Origin: Burkholderia latens
GTDB taxonomy: Bacteria; Pseudomonadota; Gammaproteobacteria; Burkholderiales; Burkholderiaceae
Reading direction: 5' to 3'
Assembly (NCBI RefSeq): GCF_902499045.1
Contig: NZ_CABVPL010000009.1
Location: 62,001-126,000, forward strand
Length of the DNA stretch: 64,000 nt
The notes below the pieces were generated by a model, which saw nothing but the letters and a program-made list of their open reading frames with translations, had not been told where the DNA came from and did not search any database. Of this stretch, positions 27,597 through 35,795 are shown in pieces; positions within the stretch are counted from its first letter, which is position 1; the number at the start of each line of letters is the position of its first letter. A program made the translations under genes and the position numbers.

Positions 27597-28238
27597 ATGG
27601 TCAGACGCACCAAGGAGGAGGCGCTCGAGACGCGCAACCGCATTCTCGACGCCGCCGAGCACGTGTTCTTCGAGAAGGGCGTGTCGCACACGTCGCTCGC
27701 GGACATCGCGCAGCACGCCGGCGTGACGCGCGGCGCGATCTACTGGCATTTTGCGAACAAGAGCGAATTGTTCGATGCGATGTTCGACCGCGTGTTCCTG
27801 CCGATCGACGAGCTCAAGCGGACGCCGCTCGACGCACCCGGCGGCAATCCGCTCGAGAAGATCCGCAAGATCCTGATCTGGTGCCTGCTCGGCGTGCAGC
27901 GCGACTTGCAACTGCGGCGCGTGTTCAGCATCCTGTTCATGAAGTGCGAATACGTCGCGGACATGGAGCCGCTGCTGCAGCGCAATCGCGCCGGGATGAG
28001 CGACGCGCTGCACGCGATCGACGCCGATCTCGCGATGGCCGTGCGGCTCAAGCTGCTGCCCGAGCGGCTCGACACGTGGCGCGCGACGCTGATGCTGCAC
28101 ACGCTCGTCAGCGGTTTCGTGCGCGACATGCTGATGCTGCCCGACGAGATCGACGCCGAGCAGCATGCGGAACAGCTCGTCGACGGCTGCTTCGACATGA
28201 TGCGTTACAGCCCGGCGATGCTGAAGACGGGCGGCTGA
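27597..28238 (+). CDS. bpeR: TetR-family repressor of the RND efflux operon
   Basis: AcrR-type TetR repressor, 213 aa. The N-terminus RRTKEEALETRNRILDAAE and the helix-turn-helix SLADIAQHAGVTRGAIYWHFANKSEL (about 34-59) are classic for efflux regulators; the C-terminal all-helical domain would bind drug ligands. Divergent from the efflux operon with a clear palindrome between them, so it most likely represses both. Named after BpeR, which occupies the same position in B. pseudomallei. Confidence 0.9.
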   Translation: MVRRTKEEALETRNRILDAAEHVFFEKGVSHTSLADIAQHAGVTRGAIYWHFANKSELFDAMFDRVFLPIDELKRTPLDAPGGNPLEKIRKILIWCLLGVQRDLQLRRVFSILFMKCEYVADMEPLLQRNRAGMSDALHAIDADLAMAVRLKLLPERLDTWRATLMLHTLVSGFVRDMLMLPDEIDAEQHAEQLVDGCFDMMRYSPAMLKTGG

Positions 28239-28361
28239 CGGGCCATGGCCAGGCCGCCGACGGCGCGGCGTTTCATCGCCGTCGGCCGGAGCCCGCCGCG
28301 CGTGGTCGGCAGCCGCGCGCAGCACCGCCCGACGGTTCTCTTTGCCGTTCCCCGCGTTCCG

Positions 28362-29033
28362 TCACGCCGCCTTCGCGCGCTGCGCACGCGCCCGCCGGTT
28401 CGACGCCGCCACCGAATCACGCGTCGGCATCGCCGAGCCGCCGAGCACGGCGATCCACGCATCGGTCGACATCACCGCCGCGAAGTTCGACTGGAACACC
28501 ACCGTGTACGCGCGGTGAATCTCCTCGGCGCTCGCCGCCCCCGCTTCGTTCTCGTACGGCACCGAGCCGGTCGCGTCCGCGAGGTACTCGACGGTCAGCC
28601 CGGCATGCGCAGCGTGATAGACCGTCGACGCATTGCAGTTGTGCGTCATGTAGCCGGCGACCGACAGCGTGTCGATTCCGTGCGCGGCGAGCCACGCGGC
28701 GAGATCCGTGCCGGCGAACGCGCTCGCGTGCGCCTTCACGATCAGGTGCGCATATGGGCGGCCCGCGACGACCGGATGCAGCGCGACGCCGTCCGTGCCG
28801 GGCGCGAAGATCGGCGCACCGGCCGGCGCGACGTGCTGGACGACGATCACCGGCACGCCGGCCGCATGCGCGGCGTCGATCGCGCGGCCGATGTTCGCGA
28901 GCGACGCGTCGACGGGCGGATACTCGATCGGCAGGTTGCCCGTCACGTATTCGTTCTGCACGTCGATGACGATCAGCGCACGGCGGGAAGACGAAGCGGA
29001 AGAAGAAGTGGACGACGGCACGGCATTCGACAT
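28362..29033 (-). CDS. Isochorismatase-family cysteine hydrolase
   Basis: Cysteine hydrolase of the nicotinamidase/isochorismatase superfamily, 223 aa. The catalytic triad is visible: Asp24 (VIDVQNEY), Lys100 (LIVKAHASAF) and Cys133 (GYMTHNCNAST). A Ser-rich N-terminal extension precedes the domain and a basic Arg/Ala-rich tail follows. It is divergent from the GlxA-type regulator gene, a common pairing in which the regulator controls the hydrolase. The amide or ester substrate is not evident. Confidence 0.9.
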   Translation of the reverse strand: MSNAVPSSTSSSASSSRRALIVIDVQNEYVTGNLPIEYPPVDASLANIGRAIDAAHAAGVPVIVVQHVAPAGAPIFAPGTDGVALHPVVAGRPYAHLIVKAHASAFAGTDLAAWLAAHGIDTLSVAGYMTHNCNASTVYHAAHAGLTVEYLADATGSVPYENEAGAASAEEIHRAYTVVFQSNFAAVMSTDAWIAVLGGSAMPTRDSVAASNRRARAQRAKAA

Positions 29034-29132
29034 GGCAGGACTCCCGGTTGGATGGCGCCGCCCCGCTCCGGACCGAAGCGGGCAGCAGCGCGATGCGATG
29101 CATTGTCCGGTCGCATCGCGCACGCGGACAGT

Positions 29133-29165
29133 GGCCCGATAGCCAATATTCGATAGAATCGGGCC
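29133..29165. promoter_or_regulatory. Inverted repeat in the hydrolase/GlxA-regulator divergent promoter
   Basis: GGCCCGAT (29133-29140) and ATCGGGCC (29158-29165) form a perfect 8-bp inverted repeat around an AT-rich centre containing AATATT. It lies 22 bp before the regulator start and about 100 bp before the hydrolase start, a fitting place for an operator bound by the regulator. It could also be a transcript hairpin in the 5' leader. Confidence 0.4.
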
Positions 29166-29186
29166 ATCGCCATTCCGGAGCACGCC

Positions 29187-30188
29187 ATGCGCGTCGCCGC
29201 GCCGTCCGCCGCCACCGCCCCGACCGTCGTCGCCGTGATCGCGTACGACGGCATCAGCCCGTTCCACCTGTCGGTTCCGTCCGTCGTGTTCGGCAAGGAG
29301 CGCGACGCGGCGGCGACGCCCGCGTTCGATTTCCGCGTGTGTTCGGCCGAGCGCGGCCCGCTGTCGACCACCGGCGGCTTCACGATCACCGCGCCGCACG
29401 GGCTCGACGCGCTCGACGACGCCGACATCGTGATCGTGCCGGCGTGGCGCGATCCCGCCGAAGCGCCGCCCGCGGCGATGGTCGACGCGGTGCGCACGGC
29501 GGCCGCGCGCGGCGCGCAGGTCGTCGGCCTGTGCCTCGGCGCATACGTGCTCGCGGCTGCCGGCCTGCTCGACGGGCGCCCGGCCACCACGCACTGGGCG
29601 TGGGCCGACGACTTCGCGCAGCGGTTTCCGCGCGTGAAGCTCGACCCCGACGTGTTGTACGTCGACGACGGCAACCTGATGACGTCGGCCGGCACGGCCG
29701 CGGGGCTCGACTGCTGCCTGCACGTCGTGCGGCGGCGTTTCGGCTCCGACGCCGCGAACCGGATCGCGCGCCGCCTCGTGATCCCACCGCACCGGCAGGG
29801 CGGTCAGGCGCAATACGTGCCGCAGCCCGTCGCCGCGCATCCGCGCGACGCCCGCCTCGCGGGGCTGCTCGACTGGGTGCGCGCGAATCTCGGCGTCGCG
29901 CACAGCGTGGATTCGCTCGCCGAACGCGTGTTGATGAGCCGGCGCACGTTCACGCGGCACTTCCGCCAGGCAACGGGCACGACCGTCACCGCGTGGCTGC
30001 AGGCGGAACGGCTCGCACGCGCGCAGCATCTGCTGGAAGCCACCGGACAATCGATCGACGCGATCGCGCAAGCAGCCGGCTATGGGTCAAGCGTGTCGCT
30101 GCGCCAGCATTTCGCGGGCGCGCTCGGCACGTCGCCGTCGGCGTATCGGAGGGAATTTCGCGGCGCCGCGCCCGACGCGCCGCGCTGA
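29187..30188 (+). CDS. GlxA-type transcriptional regulator (DJ-1/PfpI-like + AraC HTH)
   Basis: 333-aa regulator. Residues about 14-185 form a DJ-1/PfpI-like domain with the nucleophile-elbow Cys in VVGLCLGAYVLA; residues about 225-325 form the AraC double helix-turn-helix (SVDSLAERVLMSRRTFTRHFRQ, then SIDAIAQAAGYGSSVSLRQHF). Such proteins usually sense small metabolites and activate a neighbouring catabolic gene. The divergent isochorismatase-like gene is the obvious target. Confidence 0.92.
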   Translation: MRVAAPSAATAPTVVAVIAYDGISPFHLSVPSVVFGKERDAAATPAFDFRVCSAERGPLSTTGGFTITAPHGLDALDDADIVIVPAWRDPAEAPPAAMVDAVRTAAARGAQVVGLCLGAYVLAAAGLLDGRPATTHWAWADDFAQRFPRVKLDPDVLYVDDGNLMTSAGTAAGLDCCLHVVRRRFGSDAANRIARRLVIPPHRQGGQAQYVPQPVAAHPRDARLAGLLDWVRANLGVAHSVDSLAERVLMSRRTFTRHFRQATGTTVTAWLQAERLARAQHLLEATGQSIDAIAQAAGYGSSVSLRQHFAGALGTSPSAYRREFRGAAPDAPR

Positions 30189-30247
30189 CGGCCGCCGCGC
30201 GAGCGGCGGGCGGCCGGGAAATGCGCGAACTGCCGCGCGCGCTCGGC

Positions 30248-30955
30248 TCAGGCGCCGTTGATCCAGCGCGCCGCATACAGCAGCAGCGCGACGAACACGA
30301 CGATCGCCGCCCACGCCCAGCCGGGCAGCGGGCCGGATTCGCGATGATGAACGGCGCTCGCGGCACGACCGCTCAGCGCACCCCCGAGATGCGGCAGCGG
30401 ACGCTTCGCCGCGGCCATCAGCGACGCGGGCCGCAGGAACACGTGCTGGCGGCGCGGCGCGTTCGCGCGCACGCGGTTCGGCACGAGACCGTGCTTCGCC
30501 TGCACGACCGCGCTGAATTCACGGAAGAAATCGTCGGTCCACTCGCGCAGCGCATTCTCGATCTGCCGGGCCGGCAGCTCCGCGAGCGGCCCGCTCGCCG
30601 TCGCCCACACCACGTAGTCGATGCGCGTCGTGTCCGCGTCGCCTTGTTCCCGCAGCAGCACGAGTTCGACCTGGCCGCGCAGCGCGCCGAGACCGTCGGC
30701 GCGCGCCTTGAAGTTCAGCACGCGGCGCGGCTGCCCTTCCGCGTCACCCTGCTCGGTCGCCGAATGCGCACGCACGTCGTAGCGCGCGCGCAGCGGGCCG
30801 AGCGGCACCATGATCGTCAGCGCGAACTCGCCGTGCGCGAGCTTCTCGAACGACTCGCAATGGTCGAAGCTCGCACGCAGCAGCGCGAGATCCTCGAGCG
30901 CCTCGCGCACGACCGGCGGCGCGAGCGGTACGCGTAACGTGTCGTTCAGTTCCAT
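30248..30955 (-). CDS. SRPBCC/CoxG-family protein with C-terminal membrane anchor
   Basis: 235-aa protein of the START/SRPBCC fold, similar to carbon monoxide dehydrogenase subunit G (CoxG, PF06240): MELNDTLRVPLAPPVVREALEDLALLRASF is the family start, and the YDVRAHSATEQ and NFKARADGLGALRGQVEL strands follow. A single membrane anchor near the C-terminus (WAWAAIVVFVALLLYAARW) tethers it to the membrane. A strong GGGGAGG ribosome site precedes the start at 30955. It lies 28 bp from the DUF427 gene on the same strand, so co-transcription is likely. No CO dehydrogenase genes are present, so its partner is unknown. Confidence 0.8.
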   Translation of the reverse strand: MELNDTLRVPLAPPVVREALEDLALLRASFDHCESFEKLAHGEFALTIMVPLGPLRARYDVRAHSATEQGDAEGQPRRVLNFKARADGLGALRGQVELVLLREQGDADTTRIDYVVWATASGPLAELPARQIENALREWTDDFFREFSAVVQAKHGLVPNRVRANAPRRQHVFLRPASLMAAAKRPLPHLGGALSGRAASAVHHRESGPLPGWAWAAIVVFVALLLYAARWINGA

Positions 30956-30983
30956 GATGCCTCCCCGATGAACGCGCGCCGCA

Positions 30984-31343
30984 TCAGGACGTCTCGACGA
31001 GACTGTCGACCCGTGCGGCATCGAAGGCGACGTAGTGCGCGAGCGCGGACGCCGCCTCCCCCGGTTCTTCGTAACTCCATGCGGCGTTCTCGATCACGCC
31101 GTCTTCGGTCTGCAGGTCGAAATAGACGGCCTGCCCCTTGAGCGGGCAGGCGGTTGTGACGCTCGACTTCACGAGCCTGCGCATGTTCACGTCGCCGCGC
31201 GGCAGGTAATGGATGTCCGGCAGGCCCGCCTCGCGCACGGTCAGTGCGCCGTGCGAGTCGGCATACGTAATGCCGCGATGGATCACGCGCACGCGATGGC
31301 GGTTCGGCACGATTTCGAGGCGAGGGTCGGCGGCATCGGACAT
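30984..31343 (-). CDS. DUF427-domain protein
   Basis: 119-aa protein matching the DUF427 fold (PF04248): RVIHRGITYADSHGALTVREAGLPDIHYLPRGDVNM, then CPLKGQAVYFDLQTEDGVIENAAWSYEEP are the family signature stretches. Function unknown. GGAGGAG precedes the start at 31343; an in-frame ATG at 31421 would place the start inside the terminator of the next gene. Likely co-transcribed with the SRPBCC gene. Confidence 0.85.
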   Translation of the reverse strand: MSDAADPRLEIVPNRHRVRVIHRGITYADSHGALTVREAGLPDIHYLPRGDVNMRRLVKSSVTTACPLKGQAVYFDLQTEDGVIENAAWSYEEPGEAASALAHYVAFDAARVDSLVETS

Positions 31344-31388
31344 CGTTTCTCCTCCGGGCAGCCCCGGCGGCACACCGGGCGCGGAAAC

Positions 31389-31419
31389 GAAAAAGCCACG
31401 GCACGAGGCCGTGGCTTTC
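31389..31419 (-). terminator. Terminator of the 147-aa secreted protein gene
   Basis: On the minus strand GCCACGGC pairs with GCCGTGGC (with flanking AAA/TTT pairs) and is followed by TTTTTCGTTT. It lies 57-87 bp after the stop at 31476 and upstream of the DUF427 start. Confidence 0.8.
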
Positions 31420-31475
31420 ATTATGGGCGAAACTTCATCCGATTGCGCGACCCGCGCCGGGGTGTGCGCGGCGCG

Positions 31476-31919
31476 TTACTGCGCACTCCATTGGAACGCG
31501 GCCTTCGCGCCGCCCTTCGCGCCGACGGTGACGGCACGCGTCTCGTCGCTGCCCTGGTACGACGCGTGCACCGTATAACGCCCCGGCGGCAGCTTCACGA
31601 GCATGTACGGCCCGCGCGCATCGGTCTTCAGCACTTCGGTGCCCTTGCCGTCGACGATCCGCACATGGACGTCGGCCAGATATTCGCCGCCCTTGCCGGT
31701 GAAGCGCAGCGCCAGCGGCCATGCCGATTCGTTGCGCTCGAACGCCGTCGATTGATCCTTGCCGATGCCGCCTGACACGTAGCTTACATCGCCCTGCTGG
31801 CTCACCTCGGGCAAGCCGTCGTCCGACGATTGCGCGTACGCGCCGGATGCGGCAGCCGCCAGGCCGGCGGCCAGTGCCGCCGCGACGGCAAATCGGGACA
31901 CGTTGCGTAGATATTGCAT
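31476..31919 (-). CDS. Secreted protein with carboxypeptidase-regulatory-like fold
   Basis: 147-aa exported protein with a Sec signal peptide ending about residue 29 (SGAYAQ). The mature part contains a Greek-key beta-sandwich pattern seen in carboxypeptidase regulatory-like domains (LPPGRYTVHASYQGSDETRAVTVGAKGG). It lies 94 bp downstream of htrA on the same strand, suggesting an envelope stress-related gene, with its own terminator at 31389. No specific function known. Confidence 0.75.
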   Translation of the reverse strand: MQYLRNVSRFAVAAALAAGLAAAASGAYAQSSDDGLPEVSQQGDVSYVSGGIGKDQSTAFERNESAWPLALRFTGKGGEYLADVHVRIVDGKGTEVLKTDARGPYMLVKLPPGRYTVHASYQGSDETRAVTVGAKGGAKAAFQWSAQ

Positions 31920-32013
31920 GGCTCTCTCCTTTCGGGTCGGAATACAACATCACGGGGCCGAATGCCGGCGGCGCCCGCCGGGGCCAGCCGGGCCGGCCCG
32001 CAACGGCCGCCGG

Positions 32014-33498
32014 TCAGCTCAGGTCGACCGGCACGAAGATCTGTGCATTATCGCGCTGGATCAACAGAGCAAGACTGTTGCCCGCTCCCTTGACGGCCTC
32101 GCGCAGCTGCTCGGGGCTCGTGACCGGACGGCCGTTCACCGCGAGAATCACGTCGCCCGGCTGGATGCCGGCGCTGGCGGCCGGACCGGCCGCCTGCTGC
32201 ACGATCAGCCCGTGCGACAGGCTCGTCGCGCTGCGCTCCTGCGGCGTGAGCGGCCGCACCGCGACACCGAGGCGCCCCTGCTCGACCGGCCCGCCGTCGT
32301 TCGACGCCACCTTCGTGTCGGTCATCGAGCCGAGCGTCACGCTGATCGACTTCTTCGCCTTGTCGCGCCACACCTGCAGGTCGGCCTTCGAGCCCGGCTT
32401 CAGGTTCGCGATCTGCGCGGGCAGCGACGTCGAATCGGCGACCGGCGAGCCGTTGACGGCCAGGATCACGTCGCCAGGCTGCAGACCTGCCTTCGCGGCC
32501 GGGCCGTTCGGATCGACCGAGCTCACGAGCGCGCCGTCCGGCTTCGGCAACCCGAACGAACTCGCGAGCGTCTGGTTCAGCCCCTGCACGGCGACGCCGA
32601 GGCGGCCGCGGCTCACGTGGCCCGTCTTCACGAGTTCGTCCTTGACCTTGATCGCCTCGTTGATCGGAATCGCGAACGACAGGCCCTGGAAGCCGCCCGT
32701 CTGCGAGTAGATCATCGAGTTGATGCCGATCACCTCGCCCTGCAGGTTGAACAGCGGGCCGCCCGAGTTGCCCGGGTTCACCGGCACGTCGGTCTGGATG
32801 AACGGCGTGTAGTTCTCGTCGGGCAGCGCGCGCGACTTCGCGCTGATGATGCCGGACGTGACGGTGTTGTCGAAGCCGTACGGCGAGCCGATCGCGACGA
32901 CCCACTGGCCGACCTTGCTCTGCGCCGGATCGCCGATCTTCACGGTCGGCAGGCCGCTCGCGTCGATCTTCAGCACCGCGACGTCGGACTGCTTGTCGGA
33001 GCCCACGACCTTCGCCTTGTATTCACGCTTGTCGGTCAGCTTCACCGTGACGACGTTCGCGCCGTCGATCACGTGCGCGTTGGTGAGGATGTACCCATCG
33101 GAGCTGACGATGAATCCCGAACCGAGGCTCGCGCTCGGCTGGTCGTCCGGCTGCGCGTCGCCGCCCATGCCCGGCACCTGGCCGTAGAAGTGCTTGAAGA
33201 ACTGGTAGAACGGATCGCTCGGGTCCAGCGGCAGCTGCGGCTGCTGCACGCGCCGCGACACCTGCTTCACGACGTGCTTCGCGCTGATGTTGACGACCGC
33301 CGGGCCGTAGGTTTCGACCAGCCCGGAGAAATCGGGAATGCCGGTCTTCGCCGCGGCTTCGGCCGGCATCAGCGCCGCGGCCTGCGCAGGCGTGATGATC
33401 TGCGGATCGGCGTGGCGCGTGCCCGCGACATAACCGGCGGAAAGTGCGGCCGCCACGGCGACTGCGACGGCGCCGCGCGCAAGGAATCGGGTGTTCAT
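32014..33498 (-). CDS. htrA: Periplasmic serine protease HtrA/DegP (Do family)
   Basis: Protease-chaperone of 494 aa with an N-terminal signal/anchor (residues 8-25). The catalytic triad is His142 (TNAHVID), Asp172 (SDVAVLKID) and Ser245 (NPGNSGGPL); PDZ1 is at about 295-385 and PDZ2 at about 405-490. It degrades or refolds damaged periplasmic proteins. A strong AGGAGG ribosome site precedes the start. The HtrA encoded next to this two-component system in B. cenocepacia is needed for stress resistance; equivalence is from recalled synteny. The promoter holds phased CTTAA repeats, suggesting control by the adjacent response regulator. Confidence 0.95.
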   Translation of the reverse strand: MNTRFLARGAVAVAVAAALSAGYVAGTRHADPQIITPAQAAALMPAEAAAKTGIPDFSGLVETYGPAVVNISAKHVVKQVSRRVQQPQLPLDPSDPFYQFFKHFYGQVPGMGGDAQPDDQPSASLGSGFIVSSDGYILTNAHVIDGANVVTVKLTDKREYKAKVVGSDKQSDVAVLKIDASGLPTVKIGDPAQSKVGQWVVAIGSPYGFDNTVTSGIISAKSRALPDENYTPFIQTDVPVNPGNSGGPLFNLQGEVIGINSMIYSQTGGFQGLSFAIPINEAIKVKDELVKTGHVSRGRLGVAVQGLNQTLASSFGLPKPDGALVSSVDPNGPAAKAGLQPGDVILAVNGSPVADSTSLPAQIANLKPGSKADLQVWRDKAKKSISVTLGSMTDTKVASNDGGPVEQGRLGVAVRPLTPQERSATSLSHGLIVQQAAGPAASAGIQPGDVILAVNGRPVTSPEQLREAVKGAGNSLALLIQRDNAQIFVPVDLS

Positions 33499-33541
33499 CG
33501 TAGGACCTCCTCTTTGTTAGGTCGCAGCGTAACGACCCTGA

Positions 33542-33579
33542 CTTAAAGGAGGCTTAATCGGCCTTAAGCGGGGCTTAAG
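33542..33579. promoter_or_regulatory. Four helically phased CTTAA repeats upstream of htrA
   Basis: CTTAA occurs at 33542, 33553, 33563 and 33574, i.e. spacings of 11, 10 and 11 bp, 44-80 bp upstream of the htrA start. Direct repeats one helical turn apart are the form bound by OmpR/PhoB-family regulators, one of which is encoded at 34949-35611. In GC-rich DNA four such AT-rich words in phase are unlikely by chance. Confidence 0.7.
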
Positions 33580-33598
33580 CCGCTGCCGGCGCGGCAGC

Positions 33599-34945
33599 TC
33601 ACGCGGATTCGGACGCCTGCGGCGCCGGCTCGCGCATCTCCGCGTCGCGGAACACGACGCTCACGAGCAGCCCGCCCGCGGCCGCGTCGCCGAGCGACAC
33701 CGTCGCGCCCTGCTGCGCCGCGACCCGCTTGACGATCGCGAGCCCGAGCCCGCTGCCCGACACGTCGGCGCGCGCGCGCGCGGAGCTGTCGCGATAGAAG
33801 CGGTCGAACACGCGCTCGCGCTCGTCGGCCGGGATGCCGGGCCCGCTGTCGGCGATCTGCACGCAGGCGCGGCCGGCCACGTCGCGCGTCAGCGACACGT
33901 CGATGCGGCCGCCGTCCGGCGTGTACTTCACCGCGTTGTCGAGCAGGTTGCCGAACATCACGCGCAGCGCGCCGATGTCCGCGACGACGGTCGCCGCGCG
34001 CGTCTCCTCGAAGCCGAGGTCGATGCCGCGCCGCTGCGCGAGCGGCGCGTGCGCGGCCACGCATTCGGCGAGCAACGCGTGCAGGTCGACCGGCTCGCGC
34101 ACGGTCGGCCCATCGGGTTCCGCGCGTGCGAGCGCGAGCAGCTGTTCGGTCAGCCGGGTCGCGCGCGTGACGCCGTCCTGCAGATCCGCGACCGCCTCCC
34201 GGCGCGACGCGTCGTCCTTCGCGCGCGCGACGAGCTGCGCCTGGATCTGCACGGCCGCGAGCGGCGTGCGGAGTTCGTGCGCGGCATCGGCGACGAACGC
34301 CTTCTGCGTGTCGAGTGCCGACGACAAGCGCGCGAGCAGCCCGTTCAGCGCGCGCACGAGCGGCTGCACCTCGAGCGGCAGCCGGCCGTCGGGCAGCGGA
34401 TCAAGCGCTTCCGGCCGGCGCGCCTCGACCGCGCGCGTCACGCGGCCGAGCGGCGCGAGCCCGCGCCCGACGATCATCCAGACCGCCGCGCCGAGGAACG
34501 GCAGCAGCACGATCAGCGGCCACAGCGTGCGCAGCGCGACGTTCGCGGCGAGCCGGTTGCGCACCGACAGCGGCTGCGCGAGCTGCACGACGTTGTCGCC
34601 GACGATCGCGCCGTACACGCGCCACTCCCCGCGATCGGTGCGCTCGGTCGAGAAGCCGAGCTCCGCGCGCGGCGCGATCGGCGCGCGCGGATGCGAGAAG
34701 TACATCAGCACGCCGTTGCGGTTCCAGATCTGGATCACGATGCCTTCGTCGCCGTTGGTGCGCGAGCCGAACACCTGCGAGAACGGCTCCGACGGCAGCG
34801 CCGCGGCGATTTCCTGCAGCTGGTAGTCGAACAGCTCGTTCGCCTCCGCGAGCGCCTGCCGGTAGATCAGCCAGCCCGCGGCGCCCACGCCCGCGACGAC
34901 GATCGCCAGCAGCCAGATCAGCAATTGATGACGAATCGACCTCAC
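33599..34945 (-). CDS. Two-component sensor histidine kinase (QseC/TctE type)
   Basis: 448-aa sensor kinase. Membrane segments at about 8-28 and 143-163 bracket a periplasmic domain of the 2CSK_N type; a HAMP region follows. Phospho-acceptor His223 lies in AHELRTPLAA; the ATP-binding domain shows N-box FGNLLDNAVKYT, G1 DSGPGIP and G2 GSGLGLAI. It phosphorylates the response regulator encoded 3 bp upstream in the same operon. Next to htrA, it likely senses envelope conditions. Confidence 0.92.
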   Translation of the reverse strand: MRSIRHQLLIWLLAIVVAGVGAAGWLIYRQALAEANELFDYQLQEIAAALPSEPFSQVFGSRTNGDEGIVIQIWNRNGVLMYFSHPRAPIAPRAELGFSTERTDRGEWRVYGAIVGDNVVQLAQPLSVRNRLAANVALRTLWPLIVLLPFLGAAVWMIVGRGLAPLGRVTRAVEARRPEALDPLPDGRLPLEVQPLVRALNGLLARLSSALDTQKAFVADAAHELRTPLAAVQIQAQLVARAKDDASRREAVADLQDGVTRATRLTEQLLALARAEPDGPTVREPVDLHALLAECVAAHAPLAQRRGIDLGFEETRAATVVADIGALRVMFGNLLDNAVKYTPDGGRIDVSLTRDVAGRACVQIADSGPGIPADERERVFDRFYRDSSARARADVSGSGLGLAIVKRVAAQQGATVSLGDAAAGGLLVSVVFRDAEMREPAPQASESA

Positions 34946-34948
34946 GCG

Positions 34949-35611
34949 TCAGCTTTCCTTGACGACCATGTAGCCGAGCCCGCGCACGTTGCGGATCAGG
35001 TCCGAACCGAGCTTCTTGCGCAGCGCGTGGATGTAGACCTCGACCGTGTTGCTGCCGATCTCCTCGCCCCAGCCGTACATCTTCTCCTCGAGCTGGCTCT
35101 TCGACAGCACCGCGCCCGGCCGCGCGAGCAGCGCCTCGAGCAGCGCGAACTCGCGCGCGGACAGCGCGACGGGCGCGCCGTCGAGCGTCACCTGGTGCGA
35201 TGCCGGGTCGAGCGTCAGCGCGCCGTGGCGGATCAGCGACTCGCTGCGCCCCGCCTGGCGGCGGATCAGCGCGCGCATGCGCGCGCCGAGTTCGTCGAGA
35301 TCGAACGGCTTCACGAGGTAGTCGTCGGCGCCCGCGTCGAGGCCCTTCACGCGATCGGCCACCGCATCGCGCGCGGTGACGATCAGCACCGGCAGCGCCA
35401 GCCCGCGCGCGCGCAGCGTGCGCAGCACGTCGATGCCGTCGCGCTTCGGCAGGCCGAGGTCGAGCAGCAGCAGGTCGTACGTCTCGCCGCCGAGCGCCGT
35501 GAGCGCCGCGTCGCCGTCCTGCACCCAGTCGACCGCGAAGCCGTCCGCGCGCAGCGCCTTGCGCACGCCCTCGGCAATCATTCGATCGTCTTCAACTAGC
35601 AGAATGCGCAT
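34949..35611 (-). CDS. OmpR-family response regulator
   Basis: 220-aa regulator with a receiver domain (acidic pocket Glu7, Asp8/Asp9; phosphorylated Asp51 in LLLLDLGLP; Lys101 in LVKPFDL) and a C-terminal winged helix (about 125-218) with SNTVEVYIHALRKKLGSDLIRNVRGLGYMV. Probable target: the phased repeats upstream of htrA, in addition to its own promoter. Divergent from the PBP4-type gene at 35796 with 184 bp between. No CTTAA repeats are seen in its own upstream region. Confidence 0.92.
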   Translation of the reverse strand: MRILLVEDDRMIAEGVRKALRADGFAVDWVQDGDAALTALGGETYDLLLLDLGLPKRDGIDVLRTLRARGLALPVLIVTARDAVADRVKGLDAGADDYLVKPFDLDELGARMRALIRRQAGRSESLIRHGALTLDPASHQVTLDGAPVALSAREFALLEALLARPGAVLSKSQLEEKMYGWGEEIGSNTVEVYIHALRKKLGSDLIRNVRGLGYMVVKES

Positions 35612-35795
35612 CGGAACCGGAACCCATGGAACGAGTAAAACATGGCGACCATTGTAGCGCCGCGAATCGCGGCTGCTCCCTGCAATGCAACAGAAAGGCG
35701 GATTGCCGCGGCTGCGGGCGCACTTGTCTCTACAATGTGCGCTCCGGCGCCGCGCGCGCCCTGCCCGGACCCTTGTGCATTTCCCGTATTCGCCC

